In this document: positions 27,871-37,295 of the stretch, one piece after another | How positions within the stretch are numbered: the first letter of the stretch is position 1 | How the letters are laid out: every line of letters starts with the position of its first letter | Origin: Inmirania thermothiophila | GTDB lineage: Bacteria; Pseudomonadota; Gammaproteobacteria; DSM-100275 | DNA length: 64,000 bases | Direction of reading: 5' to 3' | Assembly (NCBI RefSeq): GCF_003751635.1 | Contig: NZ_RJVI01000001.1 | Location: 1,094,726 to 1,158,725 of the forward strand | Notes under the pieces: model-generated | Databases searched by the model: none | Seen by the model: the letters and a program-made list of their open reading frames with translations, nothing else | Told to the model about the DNA's origin: nothing | Program-made: the position numbers and the translations under genes

Positions 27871-28761
27871 CTAGCGCCCGCCGGCCGGGGCCTCGGGGTT
27901 GGCGATCGGGGGCAGGCTCAGGAGGTAGCGGGCGATGGCCTCGAGGTCGGCGTCGGTGAGGTGGCTCGTCCCCTCGTCGATCACCTCCCCCATGGCGCCG
28001 CCGACGAAGTCGCCGTCGGGGAGCATGCCGCTGCGCAGGACCTCGACGAGGTCGCCGACGCGCCAGCGGCCGATGCCGGTCTCGCGGTCCGGCGTGATGT
28101 TGGGCACCACCTCGCCCTCGGGGCCGTCCGGGTTGCCGGCGAGGAAGCGGTCCTCGTCCATGGCCCCGGCGAGGTTGCGCGGGGAGTGGCACTCGCCGCA
28201 GTGGCCGAGGGCGCGCACCAGGTAGCGGCCGCGGTTCCACCAGGCCGGCCGCGACGGGTCGTCGACGAGCGGTCCGGGCTCGAAGAAGAGCCGCTTCCAC
28301 GGCCCGAGCAGCCAGCGCTGGCTGACCGGGAAGGGCAGCGCGTGGGGCCGGTTGGGCCGCCGCACCGGCGGCAGCGAGAAGAGGTAGGCCTTGATGGCGA
28401 GGAGGTCCTCGTCGCGGATGCCGGTGTAGGAGGTGTAGGGGAAGGCCGGGTAGTAGTGGCTGCCGTCCGGGGCCAGGCCCTCGCGCAGGGCGCGCACGAA
28501 GTCGCGGTCGCTCCAGCGGCCGATCCCGGTCTCGGGGTCGGGGGTGATGTTGGGGGTGTGGAAGGTCCCGAACGGGGTCTCGAGGGCCCGCCCTCCGGCG
28601 AAGGCGGGCCCGCCCTCGGCGGTGTGGCAGGCCTTGCAGCCGGCCGCGCGCACCAGATAGGCCCCGCGCGCCACGGCGTCGGCGGCACCGGCCCCATCCG
28701 CGGCCGGTGCAGGCCCCGCCGCGAGCAGGGCGAGGAGCAGCGTCGTGCAGGCGTGGCGCAT
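27871..28761 (-). CDS. Diheme cytochrome c, alcohol-dehydrogenase-subunit type
   Basis: Exported c-type cytochrome of 296 residues with signal peptide (LLLALLAAGPAPAAD) and two cytochrome c domains. Heme motifs are CKACH (about 42-46) and CGECH (about 190-194), each followed by the NITPDxETGIGRW pattern that supplies the methionine-ligand region in cytochrome subunits of membrane-bound dehydrogenases. No dehydrogenase subunits are adjacent, so it may be an orphan carrier. It lies 37 bp downstream of the cytochrome c' gene and is probably co-transcribed with it. Confidence 0.85.
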   Translation of the reverse strand: MRHACTTLLLALLAAGPAPAADGAGAADAVARGAYLVRAAGCKACHTAEGGPAFAGGRALETPFGTFHTPNITPDPETGIGRWSDRDFVRALREGLAPDGSHYYPAFPYTSYTGIRDEDLLAIKAYLFSLPPVRRPNRPHALPFPVSQRWLLGPWKRLFFEPGPLVDDPSRPAWWNRGRYLVRALGHCGECHSPRNLAGAMDEDRFLAGNPDGPEGEVVPNITPDRETGIGRWRVGDLVEVLRSGMLPDGDFVGGAMGEVIDEGTSHLTDADLEAIARYLLSLPPIANPEAPAGGR

Positions 28762-28798
28762 GGACGCGGCGGCCGGGCCCCGGCCCGGCCGCCTCCGC

Positions 28799-29254
28799 TC
28801 ACGGCTTCTTCTTTTCCTTGCGGTAGTCGTCGTGGCAGCCCTTGCAGGCCTTGCCCACCTTGCCGAACTGCTGCTTGAAGGCGGTGAGGTCGCCGGCCTC
28901 GGCGAGACGCGCAAGCTCTGCGCTCTCCCGCTGCAGGGTCTCGGCCTTGGCCTTGAAGTCGTCCCAGTTGTCCCAGATCTCGGGCTTGGCGTTGGTCTCG
29001 CCGAGGTCCGAACCCTCCGGGAAGAGGTCCAGCAGGAGGGTGGCGGTCTCGGCGAGGGCGCGGGCGTGGACCTTGAGGTGGGCGGTGTGCTCCACCTTGC
29101 CCCGGACCACCGCGGCCATGGAGGCCATGTGGCCGCCGAGGGCCTTCATCCCGGCCTGGCGGTAGTCGATCTGGTCCTGGGGGTCGGCGGCGAGCGCGGC
29201 GCCGCCGGCAAGCGCGGCGGCAGCCGCCAGGGCGAGCCATCGCTTTCCTCTCAT
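28799..29254 (-). CDS. Cytochrome c' (c-556 family)
   Basis: Periplasmic four-helix-bundle cytochrome of 151 residues with a signal peptide (LALAAAAALAGGAALAA) and a single C-terminal heme site CKGCHDDYR. Its length, helical makeup and heme position identify the cytochrome c' family, which binds NO and protects against it in many proteobacteria. ATG 29254 has GAGGAGGAG upstream. A palindrome resembling a CRP/FNR-family site (29347-29361) lies in the divergent upstream region and would suit NO- or redox-dependent control. Confidence 0.9.
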   Translation of the reverse strand: MRGKRWLALAAAAALAGGAALAADPQDQIDYRQAGMKALGGHMASMAAVVRGKVEHTAHLKVHARALAETATLLLDLFPEGSDLGETNAKPEIWDNWDDFKAKAETLQRESAELARLAEAGDLTAFKQQFGKVGKACKGCHDDYRKEKKKP

Positions 29255-29346
29255 GCTCTGCTCCTCCTCTGCATCCTGGGCGATCCCGTCCCCGTCGGGA
29301 ACGCCGTCCAGCGGACAGTATTCCACAGGCTGGGTGCGCCGGCGTC

Positions 29347-29361
29347 TGTGACGAAGTCACA
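29347..29361. promoter_or_regulatory. Palindrome TGTGAC-GAA-GTCACA in divergent promoter region
   Basis: Perfect 6-bp arms with a 3-base centre, resembling a CRP/FNR-family operator but with one base fewer than the CRP consensus spacing. Its centre is about 43 bp upstream of a start predicted from AATACT (29322-29317, minus) for cytochrome c' and about 61 bp upstream of the start predicted for the hydrolase gene on the plus strand; both are classical activator positions. Confidence 0.4.
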
Positions 29362-29380
29362 CAGCCCCGCCCTCGGGGGA

Positions 29381-29408
29381 TTGCGGTCTTGTTGCAGAGC
29401 AGTACACT
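29381..29408 (+). promoter_or_regulatory. Promoter of the MBL-fold hydrolase gene
   Basis: TTGCGG (29381-29386), a 16-base spacer and TACACT (29403-29408). The leader then holds two GGCGCGCC copies (29420-29427, 29432-29439) able to form an 8-bp hairpin directly before the ribosome site GGGAGAAG. Confidence 0.5.
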
Positions 29409-29451
29409 GCCCGTCCCGAGGCGCGCCCTGGGGCGCGCCGGGAGAAGCGCC

Positions 29452-30507
29452 GTGCCAGAGACGAACGAAGCCGCCGCCCGGCCGCTGCCGGCCGGTGTGG
29501 CCGCCTACCCCTTCGCGGGCCCGCCCGCGCCCGGGGAGACCGTCGAGGTGGCCCCGGGCGTGCGCTGGGTGCGCATGCCGCTGCCCTTCGCCCTCGACCA
29601 CGTCAACCTGTGGCTGCTGGAGGACGGCGACGGCTGGGCGGTGGTGGACACCGGCTACACCCGCGACGAGGTGCGCACGCTGTGGGCGGCGGTGCTCGGC
29701 CGCCTCGGCACCCCGACGCGGCTGCTGGTCACCCACGGCCACCCGGACCACGTGGGCATGGCCTGGTGGCTGCAGGAGCAGACCGGCGCCGGGCTGTGGA
29801 TGAGCGACGCCGAGTTCCTTCATGCCCATCTCTGCGCCCGCGACCTGGCCGCCGCCGACGTCGAGGCCCGCTGCCGCTTCTTCCGCCGCCACGGGCTGGC
29901 CAACGGCCGCCTCCGCGCCATCGCCGCACGCGGCAACCACTATCGCCGCGGGGTCCCGGCGGTGCCCGAGACCTACCACCGCCTCGCCGACGGCGACACC
30001 CTGGAGATCGGGGGGCGGCGCTGGCGGGTGATGATCACCCACGGCCACTCCCCCGAGCACGCCGTCCTCCACTGCGGGGAGCTGGGGGTGCTCATCTCGG
30101 GCGACCAGGTCCTGCCGCGCATCACCACCAACGTCAGCGTCTGGCACCCCGAGCCCGAGGCCGACCCGATCCGCCGCTACCTGGACTCGCTCGAGCGGCT
30201 GCGCGCGCTGCCCGCCGACACCCTGGTCCTGCCCTCCCACGGCCGCCCCTTCCGCGGGCTGCACGGACGCATCGACGCCCTCGTCGAGCACCACCGCCGC
30301 CGCCTCGCCGAGGTCCTGGCGGCGTGCCGGGCGCCCTGCACCGCGGCGGACATCGTCCCCGTGATCTTCCGCCGCGAGCTGGACGTCCACCAGCTCAGCT
30401 TCGCCATGGGCGAGGCCATCGCCCATCTCAACCACCTCGCCGCCCAGGGCCGGCTCGAGCGCAGGATCGACGACGACGGCGTCATCCGCTTCGCCGCCGC
30501 GGGCTGA
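29452..30507 (+). CDS. Metallo-beta-lactamase-fold hydrolase
   Basis: MBL-fold hydrolase of 351 residues with the dinuclear metal motif THGHPDHVG (HxHxDH) near residue 102, a second-shell histidine in ITHGHSPEH, an aspartate in ISGDQVLPR and a histidine in LPSHGRPF. A C-terminal winged-helix-like segment (about 285-345) is typical of LACTB2/PksB-like relatives. GTG 29452 follows GGGAGAAG. It converges on the SDR gene with a 7-bp gap. Possible substrates are acyl-CoA or other thioesters; the sequence does not decide. Confidence 0.85.
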   Translation: MPETNEAAARPLPAGVAAYPFAGPPAPGETVEVAPGVRWVRMPLPFALDHVNLWLLEDGDGWAVVDTGYTRDEVRTLWAAVLGRLGTPTRLLVTHGHPDHVGMAWWLQEQTGAGLWMSDAEFLHAHLCARDLAAADVEARCRFFRRHGLANGRLRAIAARGNHYRRGVPAVPETYHRLADGDTLEIGGRRWRVMITHGHSPEHAVLHCGELGVLISGDQVLPRITTNVSVWHPEPEADPIRRYLDSLERLRALPADTLVLPSHGRPFRGLHGRIDALVEHHRRRLAEVLAACRAPCTAADIVPVIFRRELDVHQLSFAMGEAIAHLNHLAAQGRLERRIDDDGVIRFAAAG

Positions 30508-30514
30508 TCGGGGC

Positions 30515-31339
30515 TCAGTCCAGGAAGAGGTCGCGCTGCGGCGGCGCGGTGGGGTCCACGGCCCAGGCCGAGAAGTCGCTGACGCCCTCCTCCCGCAGCA
30601 CCTCCTCGTCGATGCAGAAGCGGCCCGTGAAGGCGCGCGAGGGGCGCGCGAGGATGGCCCGCGCCGCCTCGGCGACGATCTCCGGGCGGCGGCTTCGCCG
30701 CAGGACCTCGGGCGGGAAGTGGACCTCGATGGCGGCGGTGGCGATGGTGGTGGCCGGCCAGAGGGAGTTGACGGCGATGCCGTCGGCGGCGAGCTCGGCG
30801 GCCATGCCGAGGGTGCACATGGACATGCCGTACTTGGAGATGGTGTAGGCGACGTGGTCGCGGAACCAGCGCGGATCCATGTTGAGGGGCGGGGCGAGGT
30901 TGAGGATGTGGGGGTTGGCGGCGCGGCGCAGGTGCGGGATGCAGGCCTGCGAGCAGAGGAAGGTGGCGCGGACGTTGACCGCCATCATGAGGTCGAAGCG
31001 CTTGGCCGGGGTCGCCTCGGTGCCCGCGAGGTGGATGGCGCTGGCGTTGTTCACCAGCGCATCGATGCCCCCGAAGGTCTCCGCCGCCTGCGCCACCGCG
31101 GCGGCGACGGCCTCCGCGTCGCGCACGTCGAGGCGGATGGCGAGGGCCTCGCCGCCGGCCGCGCGCACCGCCTCGGCGACCTCGTGGATGGTGCCCTCGA
31201 GCCGGGGATGGGGCGCGTCGGTCTTGCCCGTGACGACGATGCGCGCGCCCTCGCGGGCGAGGCGCAGGGCGATGGCGCGGCCGATGCCGCGGCTTGCCCC
31301 GGTGATGAAGACGGTGCGGCCGGCGAAGGTCTCGCTCAT
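30515..31339 (-). CDS. Short-chain dehydrogenase, HSDL2-like
   Basis: NAD(P)-dependent oxidoreductase of 274 residues. It has the Rossmann motif [15 protein letters not shown], and the catalytic YxxxK as Y165 and K169 in [11 protein letters not shown]. The stretches [13 protein letters not shown] and [14 protein letters not shown] match the N-terminal domain of eukaryotic hydroxysteroid dehydrogenase-like 2 proteins, which are tied to fatty-acid metabolism, but the sterol-carrier domain is absent. ATG 31339 follows GGAGGAGCC. The substrate is unknown. Confidence 0.85.
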   Translation of the reverse strand: MSETFAGRTVFITGASRGIGRAIALRLAREGARIVVTGKTDAPHPRLEGTIHEVAEAVRAAGGEALAIRLDVRDAEAVAAAVAQAAETFGGIDALVNNASAIHLAGTEATPAKRFDLMMAVNVRATFLCSQACIPHLRRAANPHILNLAPPLNMDPRWFRDHVAYTISKYGMSMCTLGMAAELAADGIAVNSLWPATTIATAAIEVHFPPEVLRRSRRPEIVAEAARAILARPSRAFTGRFCIDEEVLREEGVSDFSAWAVDPTAPPQRDLFLD

Positions 31340-31374
31340 GGTGGCTCCTCCCTCGGTGGATCGACGGACGGTCC

Positions 31375-33852
31375 TCAGGTGCCGCGCAGGACCGCCAGCG
31401 GCGGCGTAGTCAGGGCCTCGCGGGTGCCGGCGAGGCCGGCCAGGGTGATGCCCGCGGCGCCCGCGGCGGCGCCGGCGAGCCAGAGGAGCGGGCGCGGCCG
31501 GTAGGCGAGATCCAGCACGCCCTCGGCGACGCCGACGCCGGCGCCGGCGGCGACCGCCGCAGCGGCCAGCCCCGTGGCGAGGCCGAGCAGCAGGTACTCG
31601 GTCAGGCAGGCGGCGAGGACGGTCCCGCGGCGCGCGCCCAGCGCCCGCATCAGGGCCGCGGCCTCGCGCCGCTCGGCGGCGGTGGCGCGGGCGCCGGCGT
31701 AGAGCACGGTGATGCCGGCGAGCACGGTGAGGAGGAAGACCACCTGGACCGCCCCGGCCAGACGGTCCATGACCCCGCGGACCTGGGCCACGAGGGCGGA
31801 GACGTCGAGCACCGTGACTCCCGGGAAGCGCGCGTGGAGCGCCGCCTCCAGGCCCTGCCGTCCCGGCGGCAGGCGGAAGGCGGTGATCCAGGTCGCCGGC
31901 CGCCCCTCGAGGGCGCCGGGCTCGGCGAGGACGAAGAAGTTGACGCGCATGGACCCCCAGCGCACGGTGCGCAGGCTCGTCACCACCCCCTCCAGGGGCT
32001 CGCCCGCGATCTCGAAGCGCAGGCGGTCGCCGAGCCGGATCCCCAGGGTCTCGGCGAGCCCCGTCTCCACCGAGAACTCCGTCCCGGGGTCGGCGCCCCA
32101 CCAGCGCCCGGCGGCGAGGGCGTTGCCCTCGGGCGGGGCCTCGCTCCAGGAGAGGTTGAAGTCGCGCACGGCGAGGCGGCGCGCACGCGGGTCGTGGTAG
32201 TCCTCGGGGCGCACGCGGCGCGCGCCGATGGCCACCAGGCGGGCGCGGACCATGGGGTAGAGGGGGGCGTCGGCGATGCCGTGGCGGGCGAGGAACGCGC
32301 GCAGCGCCTCCACCTCCGAGGGCTGGATGTTGATCAGGAAGCGGTCCGGCGCGTCGTGGGGGAGGTCGCGCTGCCAGGCGGCGAGGAGGTCGCCGCGCAC
32401 GAGGCCCACCAGCAGCACCGCGGCGAGGGCGAGCCCGAACACCGTGGCCTCGGCGAGGTGCAGCCGCCTGTGGCGCAGCAGGAAGGCGAGGCCGAGCCGC
32501 CAGGCGGGGCCGCTGCGCCGCGCGAGCGGCGCGCCCAGATGCATGAGCCCGGCCGTGGCGGCGGCCACTGCGGCCGCCGCCAGGGCGAGCCCGCCGCCGG
32601 CCCAGAGCACGGTGCGCAGGTCTCCACCCACGTGGAGGGCGAGGGCGGCGACGGCGAGGACCGCGGCGAGGCGGGCGAGGGCGGCGGCGGGGGGCAGGGG
32701 CGCCGGGGTCGCGCGCAGGGTCTGCATCGGCGGTGTCGCCGCCGCCTGCAGCGCCGCCGGCAGGCCGAAGGCGAGGACCGCCACCGCCCCGGCGGCGGCC
32801 GCCGTGAGCAGAGGCCCCGCCCCCGGCGGCGGCAGGGCCGGCCCCACGAGGCCGCCGGCGAGGCGCAGCAGGGCGAGATGGGCGAGGAGGCCGAGGGCGA
32901 GGCCGGCGGCGCTCCCCGCGGCGGCGATCCCGGCGAGCTGGGCGAGGGCCGCCGCGAGCACCGTCCGCCGCCCCGCACCGAAGGTGCGAAGGAGGGCGAG
33001 CGCGGTCGCCTCCCGCGCCAGATGGCGGCGCAGGCCGAGGCCCGCCCCGGCGCCGGCGAGCAGCAGGGTCGCCAGGCCCGCGAGCCCCAGGTAGCGCCCG
33101 GCCCGCTCCATCGCCAGGCGCAGCTCCGGGCGGGCGTCCTCGACCCCGGCCCAGCGCAGGGCGGGGTCCTCCCCCTCGTGGGCGGCGCGCAGGCGCGCCA
33201 GGGCCGCGCCCGGCCCGGCGAGGAGGAGGGCGTGGTGGGCGTGGCTTCCGGGGGCGAGGAGCCCCGTCGCCGCCAGGTCCTCCAGGCGGATGAGCACGCG
33301 CGGGCCGATGGAGAGGAGGTCGCCGCCGCGGTCCGGCTCGTACGTGAGCACCGCGGTCACCCGCAGCGAGGCCTCGCCGAGCCGGATCTCGGCCCCCGGG
33401 GCGAGGCCGTCGGCGGCCAACCGCGCGTCCACCCACGCCTCGCCGGGGGCGGGCGGGGCGGCGGCGGGCCGGTCGGGGGCGAAGGGGGCGTCGGCGACGC
33501 GCAGGCGCCCGCGCAGCGGATAGCCGGCCGAGACCGCCTTGAGCTCCACCAGGCGCAGCCCGCCGCCGGCGGCCACCATGGTCCGGGTCTCGGTCCAGCG
33601 CGCGGCGGCGAGGCCCGCCGCCCCCGCCTCGGCCTCCAGCGCCGGCGGCGGCGGGGCATGGCCGGTGACCGCGAGATCGGCGGCGAGCAGCTCCGCGGCG
33701 CCGAGGCGCAGCCCACGCTGGATGCGGTCGGTGGTGGTGCCCACCGCGGCCAGCGCCGCCACCCCCACCGCCACCGCGGCCACCACCACCCCGAGGGTGC
33801 CGCCGCGCGCCTCCCGCGCGAGCATCCGCAGGCCGAGGCGGAAGGCCTTCAT
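31375..33852 (-). CDS. ybbP: ABC transporter permease of the YbbP (FtsX/MacB-like) type
   Basis: Large inner-membrane permease of 825 residues with the duplicated FtsX layout: an N-terminal transmembrane helix, a long periplasmic domain (about 45-250), a cluster of helices near 260-440, a second periplasmic domain (about 500-690) and three C-terminal helices around 700-815 ([45 protein letters not shown]). ATG 33852 overlaps the stop of the ATPase gene by four bases. Homologues with YbbA are thought to extract or export lipids or hydrophobic molecules; TesA is divergent next door, as in E. coli. Confidence 0.88.
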   Translation of the reverse strand: MKAFRLGLRMLAREARGGTLGVVVAAVAVGVAALAAVGTTTDRIQRGLRLGAAELLAADLAVTGHAPPPPALEAEAGAAGLAAARWTETRTMVAAGGGLRLVELKAVSAGYPLRGRLRVADAPFAPDRPAAAPPAPGEAWVDARLAADGLAPGAEIRLGEASLRVTAVLTYEPDRGGDLLSIGPRVLIRLEDLAATGLLAPGSHAHHALLLAGPGAALARLRAAHEGEDPALRWAGVEDARPELRLAMERAGRYLGLAGLATLLLAGAGAGLGLRRHLAREATALALLRTFGAGRRTVLAAALAQLAGIAAAGSAAGLALGLLAHLALLRLAGGLVGPALPPPGAGPLLTAAAAGAVAVLAFGLPAALQAAATPPMQTLRATPAPLPPAAALARLAAVLAVAALALHVGGDLRTVLWAGGGLALAAAAVAAATAGLMHLGAPLARRSGPAWRLGLAFLLRHRRLHLAEATVFGLALAAVLLVGLVRGDLLAAWQRDLPHDAPDRFLINIQPSEVEALRAFLARHGIADAPLYPMVRARLVAIGARRVRPEDYHDPRARRLAVRDFNLSWSEAPPEGNALAAGRWWGADPGTEFSVETGLAETLGIRLGDRLRFEIAGEPLEGVVTSLRTVRWGSMRVNFFVLAEPGALEGRPATWITAFRLPPGRQGLEAALHARFPGVTVLDVSALVAQVRGVMDRLAGAVQVVFLLTVLAGITVLYAGARATAAERREAAALMRALGARRGTVLAACLTEYLLLGLATGLAAAAVAAGAGVGVAEGVLDLAYRPRPLLWLAGAAAGAAGITLAGLAGTREALTTPPLAVLRGT

Positions 33853-34556
33853 CCGCCCGCGGCCCGGCGTCGCCCCGCCTCGTGGAGGCGCCCGCCGGCG
33901 AGCTCCAGGACGCGGTCGCAGGGGCGGGCGATGCGGGGGTCGTGGGTGACGAGGACGAGGGTGGTGCCGTGCTCGCGGTTGAGGGCGAAGAGCAGCTCCG
34001 CCACCTCGCGGCCGGTGGCCTCGTCCAGGTTGCCGGTGGGCTCGTCGGCGAAGAGGATCGCGGGCCGCGGGGCGAAGGCGCGGGCGAGGGCGACCCGCTG
34101 CTGCTCGCCGCCGGAGAGCCGCCCCGGGGTGTGGCGGAGGCGGTCGGCGAGGCCGACGCGGGCGAGGGCCTCGCGGGCGCGGGCCTCGGCGTCGGCGGCG
34201 CCGGCGAGCTCCAGGGGCAGCATCACGTTCTCCAGCGCGGTCAGCGCCGGCAGGAGCTGGAAGTTCTGGAACACGAAGCCGACGCGGCCGGCGCGGGCGG
34301 CGGCGCGCCCCTCCTCGTCGAGGGCGGTGAGCTCGACGCCGTCGAGGCGCACCCGGCCGCGGGTCGGCAGGTCGAGGCCGGCGAGCAGCCCCAGCAGGGT
34401 CGACTTGCCCGAGCCCGAGGCGCCGAGGATGGCGAGGCGCTCGCCCCGCGCCACTGAGAGGTCGACGCCGTCGAGGATGGTGAGCTCGCCGCCGGGGGCG
34501 GCGACGCGCTTGACGAGGCCAGACGCCTCGATGGCGGGCGGATCGCTTGCGGGCAT
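33849..34556 (-). CDS. ybbA: ABC transporter ATP-binding protein YbbA
   Basis: ATPase partner of the YbbP permease, 235 residues. Walker A is GASGSGKST (about 44-52), Q-loop [11 protein letters not shown], signature [14 protein letters not shown], Walker [13 protein letters not shown] and the switch histidine in VTHDPRIA; the set matches the LolD/MacB subfamily. I start at ATG 34556, although the frame is open to 34616. It is divergent from tesA with 40 bp between starts, the same ybbA-ybbP / tesA arrangement seen in enterobacteria. Confidence 0.92.
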   Translation of the reverse strand: MPASDPPAIEASGLVKRVAAPGGELTILDGVDLSVARGERLAILGASGSGKSTLLGLLAGLDLPTRGRVRLDGVELTALDEEGRAAARAGRVGFVFQNFQLLPALTALENVMLPLELAGAADAEARAREALARVGLADRLRHTPGRLSGGEQQRVALARAFAPRPAILFADEPTGNLDEATGREVAELLFALNREHGTTLVLVTHDPRIARPCDRVLELAGGRLHEAGRRRAAGG

Positions 34557-34596
34557 GGGCGCTCCGGCTGACGGAATCGGGTTAGGATAGCCCACC

Positions 34597-35205
34597 GTGC
34601 GTCGACTGCCGCTCATCGTCCTCGCGCTCGTCCTCGCCGCCGCCGGCGCCGGCGGGCGGCCGGTGCTGCTCGTCCTCGGCGACAGCCTGAGCGCGGGCTA
34701 CGGGCTCGCCCCCGGCCAGGGCTGGGTGGATCTGCTCGGGCGGCGCCTGGCCGAGCGCGGCTACCCGCACCGGGTGGTCAACGCCAGCGTCAGCGGCGAG
34801 ACCAGCGGCGGCGGTCTCGAGCGGCTGCCGGCGCTGCTCGCCCGCCACCGGCCCGCGGTGGTGGTGGTGGAGCTCGGCGGCAACGACGGCCTCCGCGGGC
34901 TGGGCCTCGAGCGGACGCGGGCCAACCTCGCCGCCGTCGTCCGGCGCGCCCGCGCCGCCGGGGCCCGCGTCCTCCTCGTGGGGATGCGCCTGCCGCCCAA
35001 CTACGGGCCCCTCTACACCCGCCGCTTCGCCGCCCTCTACCGCGAGATCGCCCGCGACGAGGGCGTGCCCCTGGTGCCCTTCCTGCTCGAGGGGGTGGCG
35101 CTCGCGCCGGGGATGATGCAGGCCGACGGCATCCACCCCACCGCGGCGGCGCAGCCGCGGCTGCTGGACAACGTCTGGCCGCACCTCGAGCCGCTGCTGC
35201 GCTGA
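34597..35205 (+). CDS. tesA: Arylesterase / lysophospholipase, TesA-like GDSL hydrolase
   Basis: Periplasmic SGNH-family esterase of 202 residues with a short signal peptide (LPLIVLALVLAAAGAGG). The four SGNH blocks are visible: GDSLSAGYG (nucleophile Ser), NASVSGETSGGG, LGGNDGLRG and DGIHPTAAAQP (Asp-His). E. coli TesA hydrolyses acyl-CoA, esters and lysophospholipids. The start is GTG 34597, 40 bp from the divergent ybbA. It is followed 9 bp later by azlC. Confidence 0.92.
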   Translation: MRRLPLIVLALVLAAAGAGGRPVLLVLGDSLSAGYGLAPGQGWVDLLGRRLAERGYPHRVVNASVSGETSGGGLERLPALLARHRPAVVVVELGGNDGLRGLGLERTRANLAAVVRRARAAGARVLLVGMRLPPNYGPLYTRRFAALYREIARDEGVPLVPFLLEGVALAPGMMQADGIHPTAAAQPRLLDNVWPHLEPLLR

Positions 35206-35214
35206 GGGGGCGGG

Positions 35215-35934
35215 GTGCTGCAGCAGGTCCCGGCCTCCGCTCCGCACTTCCCGGCCGCCTCGCTGGCGCGGGGGGCGCGCGAGAGCGCGGCCCTGGCGGC
35301 GGTGGTGGCGGCCTACGGGGTGGTGCTGGGGGCGATCGCGGCGGGGCGCGGCCTCGCCCTCGGCGAGCTCCTGGGGATGGGGGCGGCGGTCTTCGCCGGG
35401 GCGGCGCAGTTCGTGGCCGTGGGCCTGTGGGAGCGGCCGCTGCCGGTGGCGGAGATGGTCCTCGCGGTGGCCGCGGTGAACCTGCGCTACCTGCTCATGT
35501 CGGCGGCGCTCGCGCCGCTGTTCGAGGGTCGCCCCCTGTGGGCGCGGCTTGCCGGGGTGCACCTGGTGGCGGACGAGAACTGGGCCGTGACCATGGCCGC
35601 GATGCGCCGCGGCGGCGCCGACCCGGGCTTCCTCCTCGGCGGCGGCCTCGCGGTGCTGGGAGGGTGGCTTGCGGGCTGCGCCGCAGGCCACGCCCTCGGC
35701 GCGGTGCTTCCGCGGCCGGAGCGGCTCGGGCTCGATTTCGCGGTCACGGCGGTGTTCCTCTGCCTGCTGCGCGGGCTGTGGCGCGACGCCCGGCGCGATG
35801 CGGCCCCCTGGCTGGTGGCGGCGCTCGCCTCGGCCACCGCCGCCGCGGTCCTGCCGGGGCGCTGGTACGTGCTCGCGGGGGCGCTGGCGGGGGCCCTGGT
35901 GGCGGCGGTGGACGACGGGGAGGCGGCGGCGTGA
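35215..35934 (+). CDS. azlC: AzlC-family branched-chain amino acid exporter, large subunit
   Basis: Inner-membrane protein of 239 residues with about five hydrophobic segments; AGAAQFVAVGLW and NLRYLLMSAALAP are typical of AzlC/YgaZ. With AzlD it exports branched-chain amino acids or analogues. The start is GTG 35215 after GAGGGGG. The stop overlaps azlD (GTGA). In this genome it may balance the branched-chain amino acid pathway encoded at 45-63 kb, which is an inference. Confidence 0.9.
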   Translation: MLQQVPASAPHFPAASLARGARESAALAAVVAAYGVVLGAIAAGRGLALGELLGMGAAVFAGAAQFVAVGLWERPLPVAEMVLAVAAVNLRYLLMSAALAPLFEGRPLWARLAGVHLVADENWAVTMAAMRRGGADPGFLLGGGLAVLGGWLAGCAAGHALGAVLPRPERLGLDFAVTAVFLCLLRGLWRDARRDAAPWLVAALASATAAAVLPGRWYVLAGALAGALVAAVDDGEAAA

Positions 35935-36230
35935 GCGACGGGGCGTGGCTTGCCATCGCGGCGATGGCGGCGGCCACCTACGGGCTGCGGGCCACGGGGC
36001 TGCTCGCAGGCGCGCGCTTGCCCCGGGACGGGGCCTGGGGGCGGGCCCTGGAGGCGCTGCCCGGGTGCGTGCTGGCGGCGGTGGTGGCGCCGGCGGTGGC
36101 CTCGCTGGGCACCCTCGGGCTGCTCGCGGCGGCCGCGGTCTACGGCGTGTACCGCGCGAGCGGCAGCGTCATGGCGGCGATGGCGGCGGGCGCGGCGCTG
36201 GTCGCCGCGGCGCGGCAGCTGGGAGGGTGA
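35931..36230 (+). CDS. azlD: AzlD-family branched-chain amino acid exporter, small subunit
   Basis: Membrane protein of 99 residues with three to four hydrophobic helices, including ATYGLRATGLL and LPGCVLAAVVAPAV, the YgaH/AzlD pattern. GTG 35931 overlaps the azlC stop by four bases, so the subunits are made together. It ends five bases before the DapA-family gene. Confidence 0.88.
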   Translation: MSDGAWLAIAAMAAATYGLRATGLLAGARLPRDGAWGRALEALPGCVLAAVVAPAVASLGTLGLLAAAAVYGVYRASGSVMAAMAAGAALVAAARQLGG

Positions 36231-36234
36231 GGAC

Positions 36235-37164
36235 ATGGGGGCGGACGGGCCGGTCTCGGGGATCTGGTCGCCGACGCTGACGCCGCTCGGCGACGACGGC
36301 GCCATCGACGTCGCGCGCCTTGCGGCGCACGTGCGCTGGCAGCTCGAGGGAGGGTGCCACGGGGTGGTCCTCTTCGGCACCACCGGCGAGGGGCCCTCGT
36401 TCACGGCGGCCGAGCGCATGCAGGCGCTGGAGGGGCTGCTGGCGCAGGGCGTCGATGCCCGCCGGCTGGTGGTGGGCACGGGCTGCTGCGCGCTGCCGGA
36501 CACGGTGACGCTGACGCGCCACGCGCTCGCCTGCGGCTGCCGCGCGGTGCTGGTGCTGCCGCCCTTCTACTTCAAGGACGTGAGCGCCGAGGGGCTGCGC
36601 GCCGCCTTCGCCCAGGTGGTCGAGGCGGTGGGGGATGCGCGGCTGCGGATGCTCCTCTACCACTTCCCGCGCCTGTCCGGGGTGCCGATCCCGCCCGCGG
36701 TGCTGGGGCGGCTCGCCGCCGACTTCCCGGGCGTGGTCTGCGGGGTCAAGGACAGCTCAGGCGACCCGGACTCGCTGCACGCCTTCCTCGGCGCGGGCGA
36801 GGGGCTCTGCGTGCTGCCCGGCACCGAGGCCCTGCTCCTTGCGGGGCTGCGCGCCGGGGCCGCGGGCTGCATCAGCGCCGGGGCCAACGTCAACCCCGGC
36901 GGCCTGCGGGCGGTGTGGGCGGCCTGGCAGGCCGGCGACGAGGCCGCGGCGGAGGCGGCCCAGGCCGCGGCCGGTGCGGTGCGCGCGGCCCTCGCCGGTG
37001 CGCCCATGATCCCCGGGCTCAAGGCCCTCACCGCGCGGCGCACCGCCGACGCCGCCTGGCTCGCCGTGCGCCCGCCGCTTCGGCCGCTGGATCCGGAGGC
37101 GGCGGCGAGGCTTGCGGCGGCGGTGGCCGCCGTCCGCCCCGGGGGCGGCGGCCCTGCCCGATAG
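36235..37164 (+). CDS. Dihydrodipicolinate synthase-family (NAL) aldolase/lyase
   Basis: TIM-barrel class I lyase of 309 residues. The Schiff-base lysine is K172 in CGVKDSSGD, the catalytic tyrosine Y142 in LLYHFPR, and GTTGEGPSF is the family's carboxylate-binding loop. It opens SGIWSPTLTPL. The context is not lysine synthesis (it follows azlCD by five bases), so a 2-keto-3-deoxy-sugar-acid aldolase or similar lyase is as likely as DapA. ATG 36235 follows GGGAGGG. Confidence 0.85.
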   Translation: MGADGPVSGIWSPTLTPLGDDGAIDVARLAAHVRWQLEGGCHGVVLFGTTGEGPSFTAAERMQALEGLLAQGVDARRLVVGTGCCALPDTVTLTRHALACGCRAVLVLPPFYFKDVSAEGLRAAFAQVVEAVGDARLRMLLYHFPRLSGVPIPPAVLGRLAADFPGVVCGVKDSSGDPDSLHAFLGAGEGLCVLPGTEALLLAGLRAGAAGCISAGANVNPGGLRAVWAAWQAGDEAAAEAAQAAAGAVRAALAGAPMIPGLKALTARRTADAAWLAVRPPLRPLDPEAAARLAAAVAAVRPGGGGPAR

Positions 37165-37295
37165 GCGGCGGAGTCGCCCCGCAAGGCACCGCGCGTCGGG
37201 GCCGTGCAGCCAGGGACATGAGCTGCTAAGGTCATAGGTCCACCCCGGGGGCGAGCGCCGCCGCCTCCGGACGGGGGCGGTGCAGGTGGTGGAGC

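Noticed and set aside
30515-33436. Open frame fusing the SDR to an upstream region
   Set aside because: The upstream part is the out-of-frame shadow of the YbbP permease; the SDR has its own ribosome site at 31339.
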